Positions 8,820-16,215 of a stretch of 64,000 nt of DNA are shown here, in pieces; positions within the stretch are counted from its first letter, which is position 1, and each line of letters begins with the position of its first letter. Below the pieces are notes generated by a model. That model had not been told where the DNA came from. It saw only the letters and a program-made list of their open reading frames with translations, and made no database searches. The DNA is taken from contig DATAUC010000077.1 in NCBI GenBank assembly GCA_036268485.1, positions 134,039-198,038 of the forward strand, in the 5' to 3' direction. Position numbers and translations under genes: made by a program. Source of the stretch: Bog-473 sp036268485. GTDB taxonomy: Bacteria; Actinomycetota; Acidimicrobiia; Acidimicrobiales; RAAP-2.

Positions 8820-9626
8820 CTACTTCTTGTAGGCCAGGTGTACTGCCGCTTCGGGGGTGTTGATCCGGAAGGTGAAGCTCTCTTCTAGGTAGAGCTCGAC
8901 GCCGGCAGGGTCGCTGGACTGGTAGCCGATGGAGAAGTCCTGTCCGACGGTCATGACAAAGTCGCCGCCGCGCTGGCTGAGGATGATCGCACCGTCAACC
9001 GCCGGCGCCCACACCACCGGACCGCCAAGGATCTGACGCAGGTGTTCGAAGACGGGATAGCCGCCGTGCTCTGTCGTCTCAGTGACGCCGGTGTAGCACC
9101 GGGATCCAAGGGCAATCGCATACGGTCCGGCCACGTCGGCGCCGCGCAGGATGGCTACCGCTTTGGCGACGTGTCGGGGGTAGTCCGAGTAGTCGTTGCT
9201 GATTGTGACGGTTGGATGGGGTGACAATGGGGCAATGCCGCGTATGCCGGCCGAGTCGTACCCGTGAAAGATGGCCCGGTCCTCGGCCAGGGCGGCCGAT
9301 TTGCTGGCGGCGATGACGGAATTGAGATTGAGATCAACCGCTCCCCGTTCGGCGGCGGCGAGCTCGGATCGAGCCATGGTGAACGGAGCACGGAACTCGA
9401 GCAGGGGGAGGACCTGGCGCTTGGCCGACACGGTGCCTTCCGAGCTCCCAACGAGATCTTCTACTCGGCCCAGATCCACCGATGAGTGGTCCCAGCCGAA
9501 AGGCCCCTCGAAATCGACGAGGCGGCGGGCGGCCAGGTTGTGCTTCAAGGAGCGGTTTGCTTCGTCTTCGATCTGGGTCCAGGCATTGTCCGCGATCGGT
9601 GCCAGTTCTCGATTTAGGTGGTTCAC
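8820..9626 (-). CDS. Family 1 encapsulin shell protein
   Basis: A 268-residue HK97-fold shell protein (linocin/encapsulin family), normal length for family 1. Recognisable features are the N-terminal helix with REL-A-P-I-A-D-N-A-W, the ARRLVDFEGPFGWDHSSVDLG segment and the C-terminal part ending ESFTFRINTPEAAVHLAYKK. Such proteins self-assemble into 24-32 nm protein cages that enclose cargo enzymes bearing a short C-terminal targeting peptide. Start is GTG 9626, which overlaps the stop of the upstream cargo gene in a GTGA junction (9623-9626), so the shell is translated coupled to its cargo. The interior should be loaded by the upstream heme protein, whose tail carries a targeting motif. Confidence 0.95.
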   Translation of the reverse strand: MNHLNRELAPIADNAWTQIEDEANRSLKHNLAARRLVDFEGPFGWDHSSVDLGRVEDLVGSSEGTVSAKRQVLPLLEFRAPFTMARSELAAAERGAVDLNLNSVIAASKSAALAEDRAIFHGYDSAGIRGIAPLSPHPTVTISNDYSDYPRHVAKAVAILRGADVAGPYAIALGSRCYTGVTETTEHGGYPVFEHLRQILGGPVVWAPAVDGAIILSQRGGDFVMTVGQDFSIGYQSSDPAGVELYLEESFTFRINTPEAAVHLAYKK

Positions 9627-10330
9627 AATAAGTTCCCGCTCTCGTTTCGTAGGTTGCCGATTCCAAGACTTGTATCCCTTGTGGAAGCGACCTGGGCTAA
9701 TGGATTGGGCACCGCCGGACCCACTCTGCTGAGGGTGTTGCGGTCACTATGGGGAAAGGGCTCCTGGCGATCTGGTATTTCGAGGAGGCCCTCCTCTTCG
9801 TAGGACCAGGTGTCATTGTCGTTAATCGTCACGTGAATCCGGTAGCTGAGGGTGCGAAACGCCTCGTTGAGGAAGGGATTCGACACGATGCCATTGATCT
9901 CTGAGCCCAGCGTTGCCGTGAGCTCGAAGTCCCTGGCGTCGGGTTCGGCATATCCGATGGCCAGGAGGGCCTGACCACGGGGAATGCCGAGCGTCAGCAG
10001 GACAGTGTTCGCCGCCGGCTCCCAGAGCCAGTATCCGACCTGGTCGTGGAAGGTCGGCTGCTCATCGGGATTCAATATGTGGGTGTGATAGCGCATCCCG
10101 TAGAACAGCTGGGGCCCATTGGTCTGAAAATCGATGGGGTGGAGTTCGTAATGCTCGGTGAAGGTATTGCGCTCAATGCCTTCGACCACGGGATGTTCGT
10201 CGGCCCCCTTGGCGCCCTCCCAGATTCCTGCCATGGGGCGTAGAGGTCCGAGATTGGCCACGGTGTCGGGGTCGCCGCCGGGTTCGGTGTAGATGTCGGC
10301 GCCATACGAATGCATTTTTGTGAAACTCAA
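9623..10330 (-). CDS. Nitrobindin-like heme beta-barrel protein with encapsulin cargo-loading peptide
   Basis: A 235-residue protein with two parts. Residues about 20-200 are a THAP4/nitrobindin-type (DUF1794, FABP-like) heme-binding beta-barrel: G-I-W-E-G near Trp37, then a conserved C-terminal run SNPFLNEAFRTLSYR, DTWSYEEEG and PFPHSDRNTLSRV, whose histidine (about 194) is the expected heme ligand. A flexible Pro/Ala/Ser linker then leads to SLGIGNLR (residues 221-228; bases 9647-9670), which matches the family 1 encapsulin targeting consensus (S/T)-L-G-I-G-S-L-R. The next gene is the encapsulin itself, overlapping by 4 bp. Start chosen as TTG 10330 because AAGGAG sits 6 nt upstream; ATG 10315 is the alternative. 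Nitrobindins bind ferric heme and can isomerise peroxynitrite; here the likely role is heme-based NO/peroxynitrite or peroxide chemistry, or heme storage, inside the cage. Confidence 0.9.
   Translation of the reverse strand: MSFTKMHSYGADIYTEPGGDPDTVANLGPLRPMAGIWEGAKGADEHPVVEGIERNTFTEHYELHPIDFQTNGPQLFYGMRYHTHILNPDEQPTFHDQVGYWLWEPAANTVLLTLGIPRGQALLAIGYAEPDARDFELTATLGSEINGIVSNPFLNEAFRTLSYRIHVTINDNDTWSYEEEGLLEIPDRQEPFPHSDRNTLSRVGPAVPNPLAQVASTRDTSLGIGNLRNESGNLL
9647..9670 (-). other. Encapsulin cargo-loading peptide coding segment
   Basis: Codons for S-L-G-I-G-N-L-R in the tail of the heme beta-barrel protein. The motif follows the family 1 targeting pattern seen in Dyp-peroxidase and ferritin-like cargos, and it lies within 15 residues of the C-terminus after a low-complexity linker, the standard placement. 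Confidence 0.85.
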
Positions 10331-10445
10331 CGCAGACTCCTTCGCCGGGTGCACAATGTTAGCTGCAGCGCTGATGATCGACATCTCCATCTGATCGCTC
10401 AGCCAGGGCAGTACGCGGGATTCGACGTTCAAGAGGAGGGTCCAC

Positions 10446-12083
10446 ATGGCGGGAGATGAAGACGAGGCCACTCCAACATTGGGCGCCGCCGATATGGCAT
10501 TGGTTTCCCAGCTCGGGGTTCGACGCCGGGTTCGGCAGGGGGAGTATCTCTACCGGGAGGGTGACGTCACCTACGACTTCTTTGTCCTCGTCAGCGCGGC
10601 GGTCGACATTGTGGTGGCCGTCGACGGTGGCGAGAGAGTCATCGTGCACCATGGTCCCGGGCGGTTCCTGGGTGAGTTGAACATGTTGAGCGGCCTGCGG
10701 CCTTTCGTCTCAGCCAAGGCCACCCAAGCCGGCGAAGTCGTCGTGGTCTCCCGGGACCAGCTGCGCCAGCTGATGGCGACGAAGCCACAATTGGGAAATA
10801 CGATCCTCGCCGCATTCGTGGCCCGGCGGGGGATGCTCATGACCGAAGCGGCACCCAGTGTCCGGGTCATCGGTTCTCAATTCTCGCCTGAATCCCTCCA
10901 CGTCCGGGAGTTCCTGACTCGGACCCGGGTACCCCACGAATGGTTGGATGCGGATCATGACCCCCAGGTGGAAGCGCTGTTGGGTCAGTTCGGTATCGCG
11001 GCGACCGAGTTGCCCGTCGTCGTCGCTTCCGGCACCGTGCTGCGCCGAGCCACGCCGGGCGAGTTGGCGGAATACCTGGGGCTCTCGGTTGGGAGCTTGC
11101 CCAATCGCAATTTCGATCTGGTCGTGGTCGGAGGCGGCCCAGCCGGGCTAGCGGCGGCCGTGTACGGAGCCTCCGAAGGCCTACGCACCCTTGGCATAGA
11201 GATGACTGCGCCCGGTGGGCAGGCGGGCATGAGCTCGCGTATTGAAAATTACCTGGGGTTTCCGATGGGGATCTCCGGTGCCGAGTTGACCCAGCGGGCA
11301 GTCATCCAAGCCGAGAAGTTCGGGGCCAGCCTCACTGCGCCGTGCACCGTCGCCTCGCTGGAGAGCCGGGCCGGCTATCTCGTGGCGCGCCTGAGTGATG
11401 GCACCGAAGTTGCCGGTCGAGCCATCATCGCCGCCACCGGTGCCAGTTACCGGCGACTCCCGGCCGCACGGCTGAGTGACTTCGAAGGGAACGGGGTGTA
11501 TTACGCCGCCACGGAGATGGAAGCGCGCCTGTGCGGCCCATCGCCCGTCGTCGTGGCCGGCGGCGGCAATTCGGCCGGTCAGGCGGCCATCTTCTTGAGC
11601 CAGGGCGAGTGTGCGGTCACGCTCATCATCCGGGGTTCGGATCTGCGCAAGGACATGTCCAATTACCTGGTCGAACGAATTGAAGCCGACCCCAACATCA
11701 CACTGCGCACCGCCACGAACATCGTCGCGCTGGACGGAGACGAGACACTCCGGACGGTGCAGCTGCGTGACCCTGACGGCGAGATGATCGTGCCGTGTGC
11801 CGGACTGTTCTCCTTCATTGGCGCCGACCCCTCCTCGGGGTGGCTCAACGGCTGTGCCGCCCTCGATGACGGAGGATTTGTGCTCACGGACCTGTCGCTG
11901 CCGTCAGACACCCTCAATGAGACCTGGACGGCGCTGGGGCGATTGCCGCTGCCGTTCGAAACCAGCCACCCTGGCCTTTTCGCCGTGGGTGACCTGCGCT
12001 CAGGGTCGACCAAGCGGGTGGCGGCCGCGGTGGGGGAGGGTTCGGCCTCGGTGCGCTCGGTGCACCAGTTCCTGGCTTCGTGA
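10446..12083 (+). CDS. cNMP-binding domain fused to thioredoxin-reductase-like FAD oxidoreductase
   Basis: A 545-residue fusion. Residues about 20-130 are a cyclic-nucleotide-binding (Crp-like) beta-roll with REGDVTYDFFVLVSAAVDIV and a G-R-F-L-G-E-L-N phosphate-binding-like segment. A linker resembling a glutaredoxin-like fold follows, then a pyridine-nucleotide disulfide oxidoreductase: FAD motif VVGGGPAGLAAAVYGASEG (about 225-243), NADPH motif VVAGGGNSAGQAAIF, and C-terminal GLFAVGDLRSGSTKRVA. The redox CxxC of true thioredoxin reductase is absent: the corresponding region reads GVYYAATEMEARLC, with one cysteine. It is therefore a TrxR-like oxidoreductase of uncertain electron acceptor, perhaps gated by a nucleotide. 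AGAGGAGG precedes the ATG. It is divergent from the encapsulin-cargo operon. Confidence 0.9.
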   Translation: MAGDEDEATPTLGAADMALVSQLGVRRRVRQGEYLYREGDVTYDFFVLVSAAVDIVVAVDGGERVIVHHGPGRFLGELNMLSGLRPFVSAKATQAGEVVVVSRDQLRQLMATKPQLGNTILAAFVARRGMLMTEAAPSVRVIGSQFSPESLHVREFLTRTRVPHEWLDADHDPQVEALLGQFGIAATELPVVVASGTVLRRATPGELAEYLGLSVGSLPNRNFDLVVVGGGPAGLAAAVYGASEGLRTLGIEMTAPGGQAGMSSRIENYLGFPMGISGAELTQRAVIQAEKFGASLTAPCTVASLESRAGYLVARLSDGTEVAGRAIIAATGASYRRLPAARLSDFEGNGVYYAATEMEARLCGPSPVVVAGGGNSAGQAAIFLSQGECAVTLIIRGSDLRKDMSNYLVERIEADPNITLRTATNIVALDGDETLRTVQLRDPDGEMIVPCAGLFSFIGADPSSGWLNGCAALDDGGFVLTDLSLPSDTLNETWTALGRLPLPFETSHPGLFAVGDLRSGSTKRVAAAVGEGSASVRSVHQFLAS

Positions 12084-12156
12084 TCGTCATGGGTGTGATG
12101 GTCACCGTTCTTCCTTTACCGTAAAGAGATATCTACGTAGTGGAGGTGTACACGGC

Positions 12157-12504
12157 ATGACATCAGTGGATCCCAATGTTGCTCCGAGCGGCACTGGCTG
12201 CGTGGAGTGTCTCGACAGTGGGGGTTGGTGGCTTCATCTCCGACGGTGCGTCGAGTGCGGCCACATCGGATGTTGCGACGATTCCCTCAGCAAGCATGCG
12301 AGCGCGCACGGCCGCTCGTCTGGGCACGCCGTTATCCGCAGCTTCGAACCGGGCGAAGACTGGTTCTGGAACTACCAGACCAACCAGTACCTGGACGGGC
12401 CCCGCCTGTCTCCACCAGAGCATCACCCCGCGGACCAACCAGTCCCGGGACCAGCAGGTCGGGTGCCCGGTAACTGGCAGGAACTCCTGATGGCTGCGCA
12501 ATGA
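12157..12504 (+). CDS. UBP-type zinc finger protein
   Basis: A 115-residue protein with a single ZnF-UBP domain: C-V-E-C, then HLRRCVECGHIGCCDDS, HASAHGRSSGHAVIRSFEPGEDW and a trailing Trp/Tyr-rich segment. The cysteine/histidine pattern would hold zinc ions. In eukaryotes this domain binds free ubiquitin C-termini; the function of bacterial stand-alone versions is unknown. It follows the cNMP/TrxR fusion by 74 bp in the same direction; I recall this neighbour pair in other actinobacteria. Start ATG 12157 is preceded by GTGGAGGTG. Confidence 0.88.
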   Translation: MTSVDPNVAPSGTGCVECLDSGGWWLHLRRCVECGHIGCCDDSLSKHASAHGRSSGHAVIRSFEPGEDWFWNYQTNQYLDGPRLSPPEHHPADQPVPGPAGRVPGNWQELLMAAQ

Positions 12505-12599
12505 CCGGGTGAATGGCCACGCCATCGCCACTGGTTGACGCGGAGCTACCGCCCCATACATTGGGAATCGCGTAGCGAAGACCGATGAAGGAGGCCCAC

Positions 12600-13025
12600 A
12601 TGCCGGCAAAGGGAACTGCGGAATGGAAGGGTGACGTGCCAACCGGTACCGGTACCTTCACGGCCGGGGACAGCATCAGCGGGGGGTATACGTTCAAGTC
12701 CCGATTTGAGGACGGACCCGGGTCCAACCCGGAGCAACTGATTGCGGCCGCCCACGCCTCGTGCTTCTCCATGGCGCTGTCCAACCTTCTGGCCCAGGCC
12801 GGCCACCCGCCCGACTCGGTGCAGACGGAGGCCACCGTCACCTTGCGCCCAGTCGACGGGGCGCCGACCATCACCAAGATCGCGCTGGTCACGGTCGGAA
12901 GAGTGCCGGGGATGGACGAGTCGGCGTTTGTCGAGCACGCCTTGGCCGCCAAGGCCGGTTGTCCCGTCAGCCGAGCTCTGGCCGGGGTACCTGAGATCAC
13001 CCTCGAAGCATCTCTGGTCCCGTGA
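12600..13025 (+). CDS. osmC: OsmC-family peroxiredoxin
   Basis: A 141-residue OsmC-type thiol peroxidase reducing organic hydroperoxides. The two catalytic cysteines are in AAHASCFSMALS and in AKAGCPVSRALAG, at the expected positions; residues GSNPEQL just before the first cysteine are typical. ATG 12600 is chosen because AAGGAGG lies 6-7 nt upstream, and the earlier in-frame ATG at 12585 has no such site. Its TGA overlaps the GTG of the thiolase gene (13022-13025), so the two are translationally coupled, an unusual partner for OsmC. Confidence 0.93.
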   Translation: MPAKGTAEWKGDVPTGTGTFTAGDSISGGYTFKSRFEDGPGSNPEQLIAAAHASCFSMALSNLLAQAGHPPDSVQTEATVTLRPVDGAPTITKIALVTVGRVPGMDESAFVEHALAAKAGCPVSRALAGVPEITLEASLVP

Positions 13026-14260
13026 CCCACGCGTTCATCCTCGGTGGCGTACGGACCCCGGTGGGTCGCTATGGCGGCTCGCTCTCGCATCTGCGCACCG
13101 ATGACCTCCTGGGCCAGACGATGGTGGCGGCTTGCGACCGTGTTGGTGTACCTCTCGACAGCATTGAGGACATCACCGCCGGGTGCGTCAACGTGGCTCA
13201 TGAAGGCATGGGCGACATCGCCCGCTGGGGCGCCTTGGCCGCCGGATTTCCGGACTCGGTGCCGGCGGTGACGGTCAATCGCTTCTGCGCCTCATCGCTC
13301 ACCGGAGCCATATCCATCGCCCACGCCATCCGATCCAACGAACTTGACGTGGGATTGGCGGCCGGGGTCGAGTCCATGTCCCGCTCGGGCTGGGCCAACA
13401 TGAAGGGGGACGCCCCCTTCAGCCCCCGAGGTCCCATCTTCTTGCTGGACACCATGTGGGCCGGCGCCGGTGGGCCGCCCAACCCGGTGCTGCTGGCGCG
13501 CAATGCCTACGTCGAGATGATCAAGACGGCCCAGAATGTGGCCGATCGTTACGAGCTGTCCCGCGAGGAGATCGATGCCTTCGCATTGCGCTCACACCTG
13601 CACGCAGCGGCCGCACGTGATTCGGGACGCTTGGCGGCGGAGATCCATCCGGTCGAGATACCCGGGTCCAGCAAGGTGCCCGGGCGGACATTCGAGCACG
13701 ACGAGATGATCCGCGGCGATACGACCGCTGAGCTTCTGGCCAACTTGTCCCCCCAACCCAATACGACGCAGATGACGGCGGGGAACTCGTCGCCGCTGAG
13801 TGACGGAGCCAGTGCCGTGGTCCTGGCCAGCGACGCCGCCGTAGGAACGTTGGGCGTGGAGCCGCTGGCTCGGGTGGTGGCCTCGGCCACCCACGCGCTC
13901 GATCCGGAGTTCATGGGCATTGCCCCCGCTTTTGCCATCGCCAAGGCGCTGAGTCGAGCGGGCTTGGCTCCTAAAGACGTCGACATCTGGGAGATCCATG
14001 AGGCCTTCGCCGCCCAGGCGCTCGGGGTTCTCCGTGAACTGCCACACCAACTCGACGGCTTCCACGTGCCCGACGAGCTCCTCAACCCCAACGGGGGTGC
14101 CGTGGCCATCGGGCATCCCTTTGGATCGTCAGGCACTCGATACGTCCTCACGCTGGCTACAGAACTTCGACTGCGCAAGGTCCGCTATGGCGTGTTGGGC
14201 GTCTGTGTCGGGTCTGGCCAGGGCGTGGCCCTGGTCCTGGAGAACACCGAGGCCGCATGA
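13022..14260 (+). CDS. Thiolase family acetyl-CoA acyltransferase
   Basis: A 412-residue thiolase acting in beta-oxidation or acetoacetyl-CoA formation. Catalytic residues are in NRFCASSLTGA (nucleophilic Cys), NPNGGAVAIGHPFGSSGTR (His) and GVCVGSGQGVAL (second Cys). Internal QNVADRYELSREEIDAFALRS is the usual cap-domain signature. Start GTG 13022 overlaps the osmC stop. It ends 16 bp before the convergent MarR gene. Chain-length preference cannot be read from the sequence. Confidence 0.95.
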   Translation: MTHAFILGGVRTPVGRYGGSLSHLRTDDLLGQTMVAACDRVGVPLDSIEDITAGCVNVAHEGMGDIARWGALAAGFPDSVPAVTVNRFCASSLTGAISIAHAIRSNELDVGLAAGVESMSRSGWANMKGDAPFSPRGPIFLLDTMWAGAGGPPNPVLLARNAYVEMIKTAQNVADRYELSREEIDAFALRSHLHAAAARDSGRLAAEIHPVEIPGSSKVPGRTFEHDEMIRGDTTAELLANLSPQPNTTQMTAGNSSPLSDGASAVVLASDAAVGTLGVEPLARVVASATHALDPEFMGIAPAFAIAKALSRAGLAPKDVDIWEIHEAFAAQALGVLRELPHQLDGFHVPDELLNPNGGAVAIGHPFGSSGTRYVLTLATELRLRKVRYGVLGVCVGSGQGVALVLENTEAA

Positions 14261-14276
14261 CGTGCGCCCACGTGGC

Positions 14277-14714
14277 TCAGGCCAGCACAGCCTGAGTAAC
14301 CGAGGCGTTGAAGCGCTCGATCGACCGAGCGAAGTCGGCAATAGAACGGCTGTCCCAATCCGCTAGCCACTGCGTCACCTGGCTCCGCACCTGATTGGCA
14401 TCGGCGGCCAAGACCCGGCGGCCCTTCGAAGTGAGCGACAGTGGGTCACCTCGTCGCCCGGGTCGCCCACCTTCCCTGTCCAGGAGTCCCTCGTCGAAGA
14501 GCTGATTGAGTTGGCGCGAGACGGTCGACTTGTCGAGACCCAGGAGATCGACAAGGTCGGAGGCCTGAATGTGCGGCGTGCTCTCGACCAGATTCAAGAA
14601 GGTATGTGCGATCAACGACAGTCCAGGATGAAGCTCGTTGCTCAATTCCCGCGATCGTCTGATCAGGCTGCTCAGCTGGTGGTACAGATCCTCGATCACG
14701 TCGTCTCGAGCCAC
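14277..14714 (-). CDS. MarR-family transcriptional regulator
   Basis: A 145-residue winged-helix regulator. The DNA-binding part reads QASDLVDLLGLDKSTVSRQLNQLFDEGLL followed by the wing D-R-E-G-G-R-P-G-R-R-G-D-P-L-S-L-T. Start chosen as GTG 14714, because TGAGGAG lies 7 nt upstream; the longer frame to 14834 runs through the promoter region. It is divergent from the UspA gene, and an inverted repeat between them is a likely operator, suggesting autoregulation and control of the UspA gene. The effector is unknown. Confidence 0.9.
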   Translation of the reverse strand: MARDDVIEDLYHQLSSLIRRSRELSNELHPGLSLIAHTFLNLVESTPHIQASDLVDLLGLDKSTVSRQLNQLFDEGLLDREGGRPGRRGDPLSLTSKGRRVLAADANQVRSQVTQWLADWDSRSIADFARSIERFNASVTQAVLA

Positions 14715-14730
14715 GGGTCGCTCCTCAGAA

Positions 14731-14747
14731 AGTTGACTTGTGCAACT
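14731..14747. promoter_or_regulatory. Inverted repeat between marR and uspA genes
   Basis: AGTTG (14731-14735) and CAACT (14743-14747) form a 17 bp inverted repeat in the AT-rich divergent region. A TTGACT hexamer overlaps it and TATAAA follows at 14754-14759, a plausible though tightly spaced forward promoter. Position and symmetry fit a MarR operator; binding is inferred. Confidence 0.45.
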
Positions 14748-14814
14748 ATAAGGTATAAAGTTGCTCTTGGAAACATTAACGAGAAGAACCTTCCATGAAA
14801 AGAGGAGGTGCCCC

Positions 14815-15279
14815 ATGAGTTCCGAGGGAACCATTGGAAAGAACCAGCTGGTGCTGGTGGTGGGCTACGACGGCACGGAACCGGCACAGCGAGCGTTGCA
14901 GGCGGCCGCCGACATGCTGGGCGATTCACCCGGCCGCCTGGAGGTGGTCTACGTGGCGCACGTTCCGGCCGCCACGGCCTTTTCGGCGCAGGCCATGGCC
15001 GCGGTCCACGAGGGACTCGATGATGAAGCCGAGGAACTAGCCGAGGGCGCCGAGGCGTTGCTGCACTCGACCAAGGTCAAGTGGCACTTTCAGCGCAGGA
15101 ACGGCGAGATCGCCCCAGAGCTGGTGGCCGCCGCCGCAGAGCAACTCGACTCGGAAGGGCCGAGTACGCACCTTGTCCTTGTGCTCGGGGGCTCCGCCCA
15201 CAAGATCGACCGCTACCTGAATTCAACGCCGGCCAGGGTGCTGCGCCAGGACCGCTTCGAGGTCTACGTCGTCCCCTGA
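14815..15279 (+). CDS. Universal stress protein, UspA family
   Basis: A 154-residue single-domain USP. The N-terminal strand VLVVGYDGTEPAQRALQ and the later GGSAHKIDRYLNSTPARVL are family landmarks. The ATP-binding loop G-x2-G-x9-G is only loosely matched, so nucleotide binding is uncertain. A strong AGAGGAGG precedes ATG 14815. Divergent from the MarR-type regulator and probably controlled by it. Confidence 0.88.
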   Translation: MSSEGTIGKNQLVLVVGYDGTEPAQRALQAAADMLGDSPGRLEVVYVAHVPAATAFSAQAMAAVHEGLDDEAEELAEGAEALLHSTKVKWHFQRRNGEIAPELVAAAAEQLDSEGPSTHLVLVLGGSAHKIDRYLNSTPARVLRQDRFEVYVVP

Positions 15280-15282
15280 GCC

Positions 15283-15310
15283 CAGACGCTCCCAGCTCTT
15301 CCGGCGTCTG
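15283..15310 (+). terminator. Inverted repeat downstream of uspA gene
   Basis: CAGACGC (15283-15289) and GCGTCTG (15304-15310) can form a 7 bp stem with a 14-nt loop just after the stop codon at 15279. There is no T-tract, so it may be a weak terminator or an operator for the following DtxR-type gene. Confidence 0.35.
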
Positions 15311-15386
15311 ACGATCTGACCTGCTCGAGGCGGCGGTGCGGCGCCTACGATTGATGGGCGACACGACGCAGGCAGAGGAGAATCGA

Positions 15387-15422
15387 ATGGTCCACTACCT
15401 GGCGCAGCAGACCCATGGCTAA
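15387..15422 (+). other. 11-codon leader frame overlapping the dtxR-type gene start
   Basis: ATG at 15387 is preceded by AGAGGAG at ideal spacing and opens an 11-residue frame (M-V-H-Y-L-A-Q-Q-T-H-G) ending at TAA 15420-15422, eight bases into the regulator gene, whose own ATG (15415) has no ribosome binding site. This looks like translational coupling through a leader peptide, or a frameshift close to the regulator's true start. Confidence 0.5.
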
Positions 15423-16101
15423 GGCTGGCGTGCTCAACGAGTTCCATCCACCGGTCGAGGAGTATCTCCAGGCCATTCAGACGCTGACCGAAGAAGGCGA
15501 CCCGGTCATTCAGGCCCGGATCGCGGAACGGTTGGGCAAGACCGCCCCGTCGGTCTCGGAGATGTTGGATCGGCTGACCACCGACGGCTACGTCGATCGC
15601 AGCGGCCGCGAGATCAGCCTGACCACTCGTGGGCACAGCATCGCCGTCAGCGTGATCCGCAAGCACCGTCTGGCCGAGCGACTCCTGGTCGATGTCATTG
15701 GACTGCCATGGCACCTGGTCCACGAAGAGGCCGGGCGATGGGAACATGTCATTTCCGACGATGTCGAGGCGAGACTGGTCGAGCTGCTCGGCGATCCCGC
15801 CACCTGCCCGCATGGCAATCCGATCCCCGGCAGTGCCAACGCGACGTCACATCGATCCCAGATCCGCCTGCTCGATGCCGAGCTCGGCCAAGCCATTCGA
15901 TTCGAACGCCTGACCGAGGAAGTGGAACTGGACGGTCCTTCTCTGCGCTATCTGGACGATGCGGGTTTCATCCCTGGCATCGAGGCCACGATTGGTACGA
16001 AAGCGCCCGATGGAACGATGGTCCTTGACGTGGCCGGCCAGTCAGTGGCGTTGGGCCGTGAGTTGACGTCGCGACTCTTCGTTGTGCTGATAGGGGACTG
16101 A
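15415..16101 (+). CDS. DtxR/IdeR-family metal-dependent transcriptional regulator
   Basis: A 228-residue iron/manganese-dependent repressor. Residues 1-75 form the winged helix (IAERLGKTAPSVSEMLDRLTTDGYV). Residues 75-150 form the metal-binding dimerisation domain with RKHRLAERLL, WHLVHEEAGRWEH and CPHGNPIPG, containing the Cys/His/Glu ligands of DtxR. A C-terminal SH3-like FeoA domain follows. It likely represses iron or manganese uptake or activates storage genes; its targets are not visible. The start at 15415 lacks a ribosome binding site and overlaps the upstream 11-codon frame. Confidence 0.93.
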   Translation: MAKAGVLNEFHPPVEEYLQAIQTLTEEGDPVIQARIAERLGKTAPSVSEMLDRLTTDGYVDRSGREISLTTRGHSIAVSVIRKHRLAERLLVDVIGLPWHLVHEEAGRWEHVISDDVEARLVELLGDPATCPHGNPIPGSANATSHRSQIRLLDAELGQAIRFERLTEEVELDGPSLRYLDDAGFIPGIEATIGTKAPDGTMVLDVAGQSVALGRELTSRLFVVLIGD

Positions 16102-16215
16102 CACCAGCCCAGGACAACCCGTCCGGATCACCCGTTGGCCAACGAATGGACCACGACGGAATCGTCTGATTGTGGTACGAAGGTCTCGATGGCATTCGGG
16201 TCGGGGGGCGACGGC

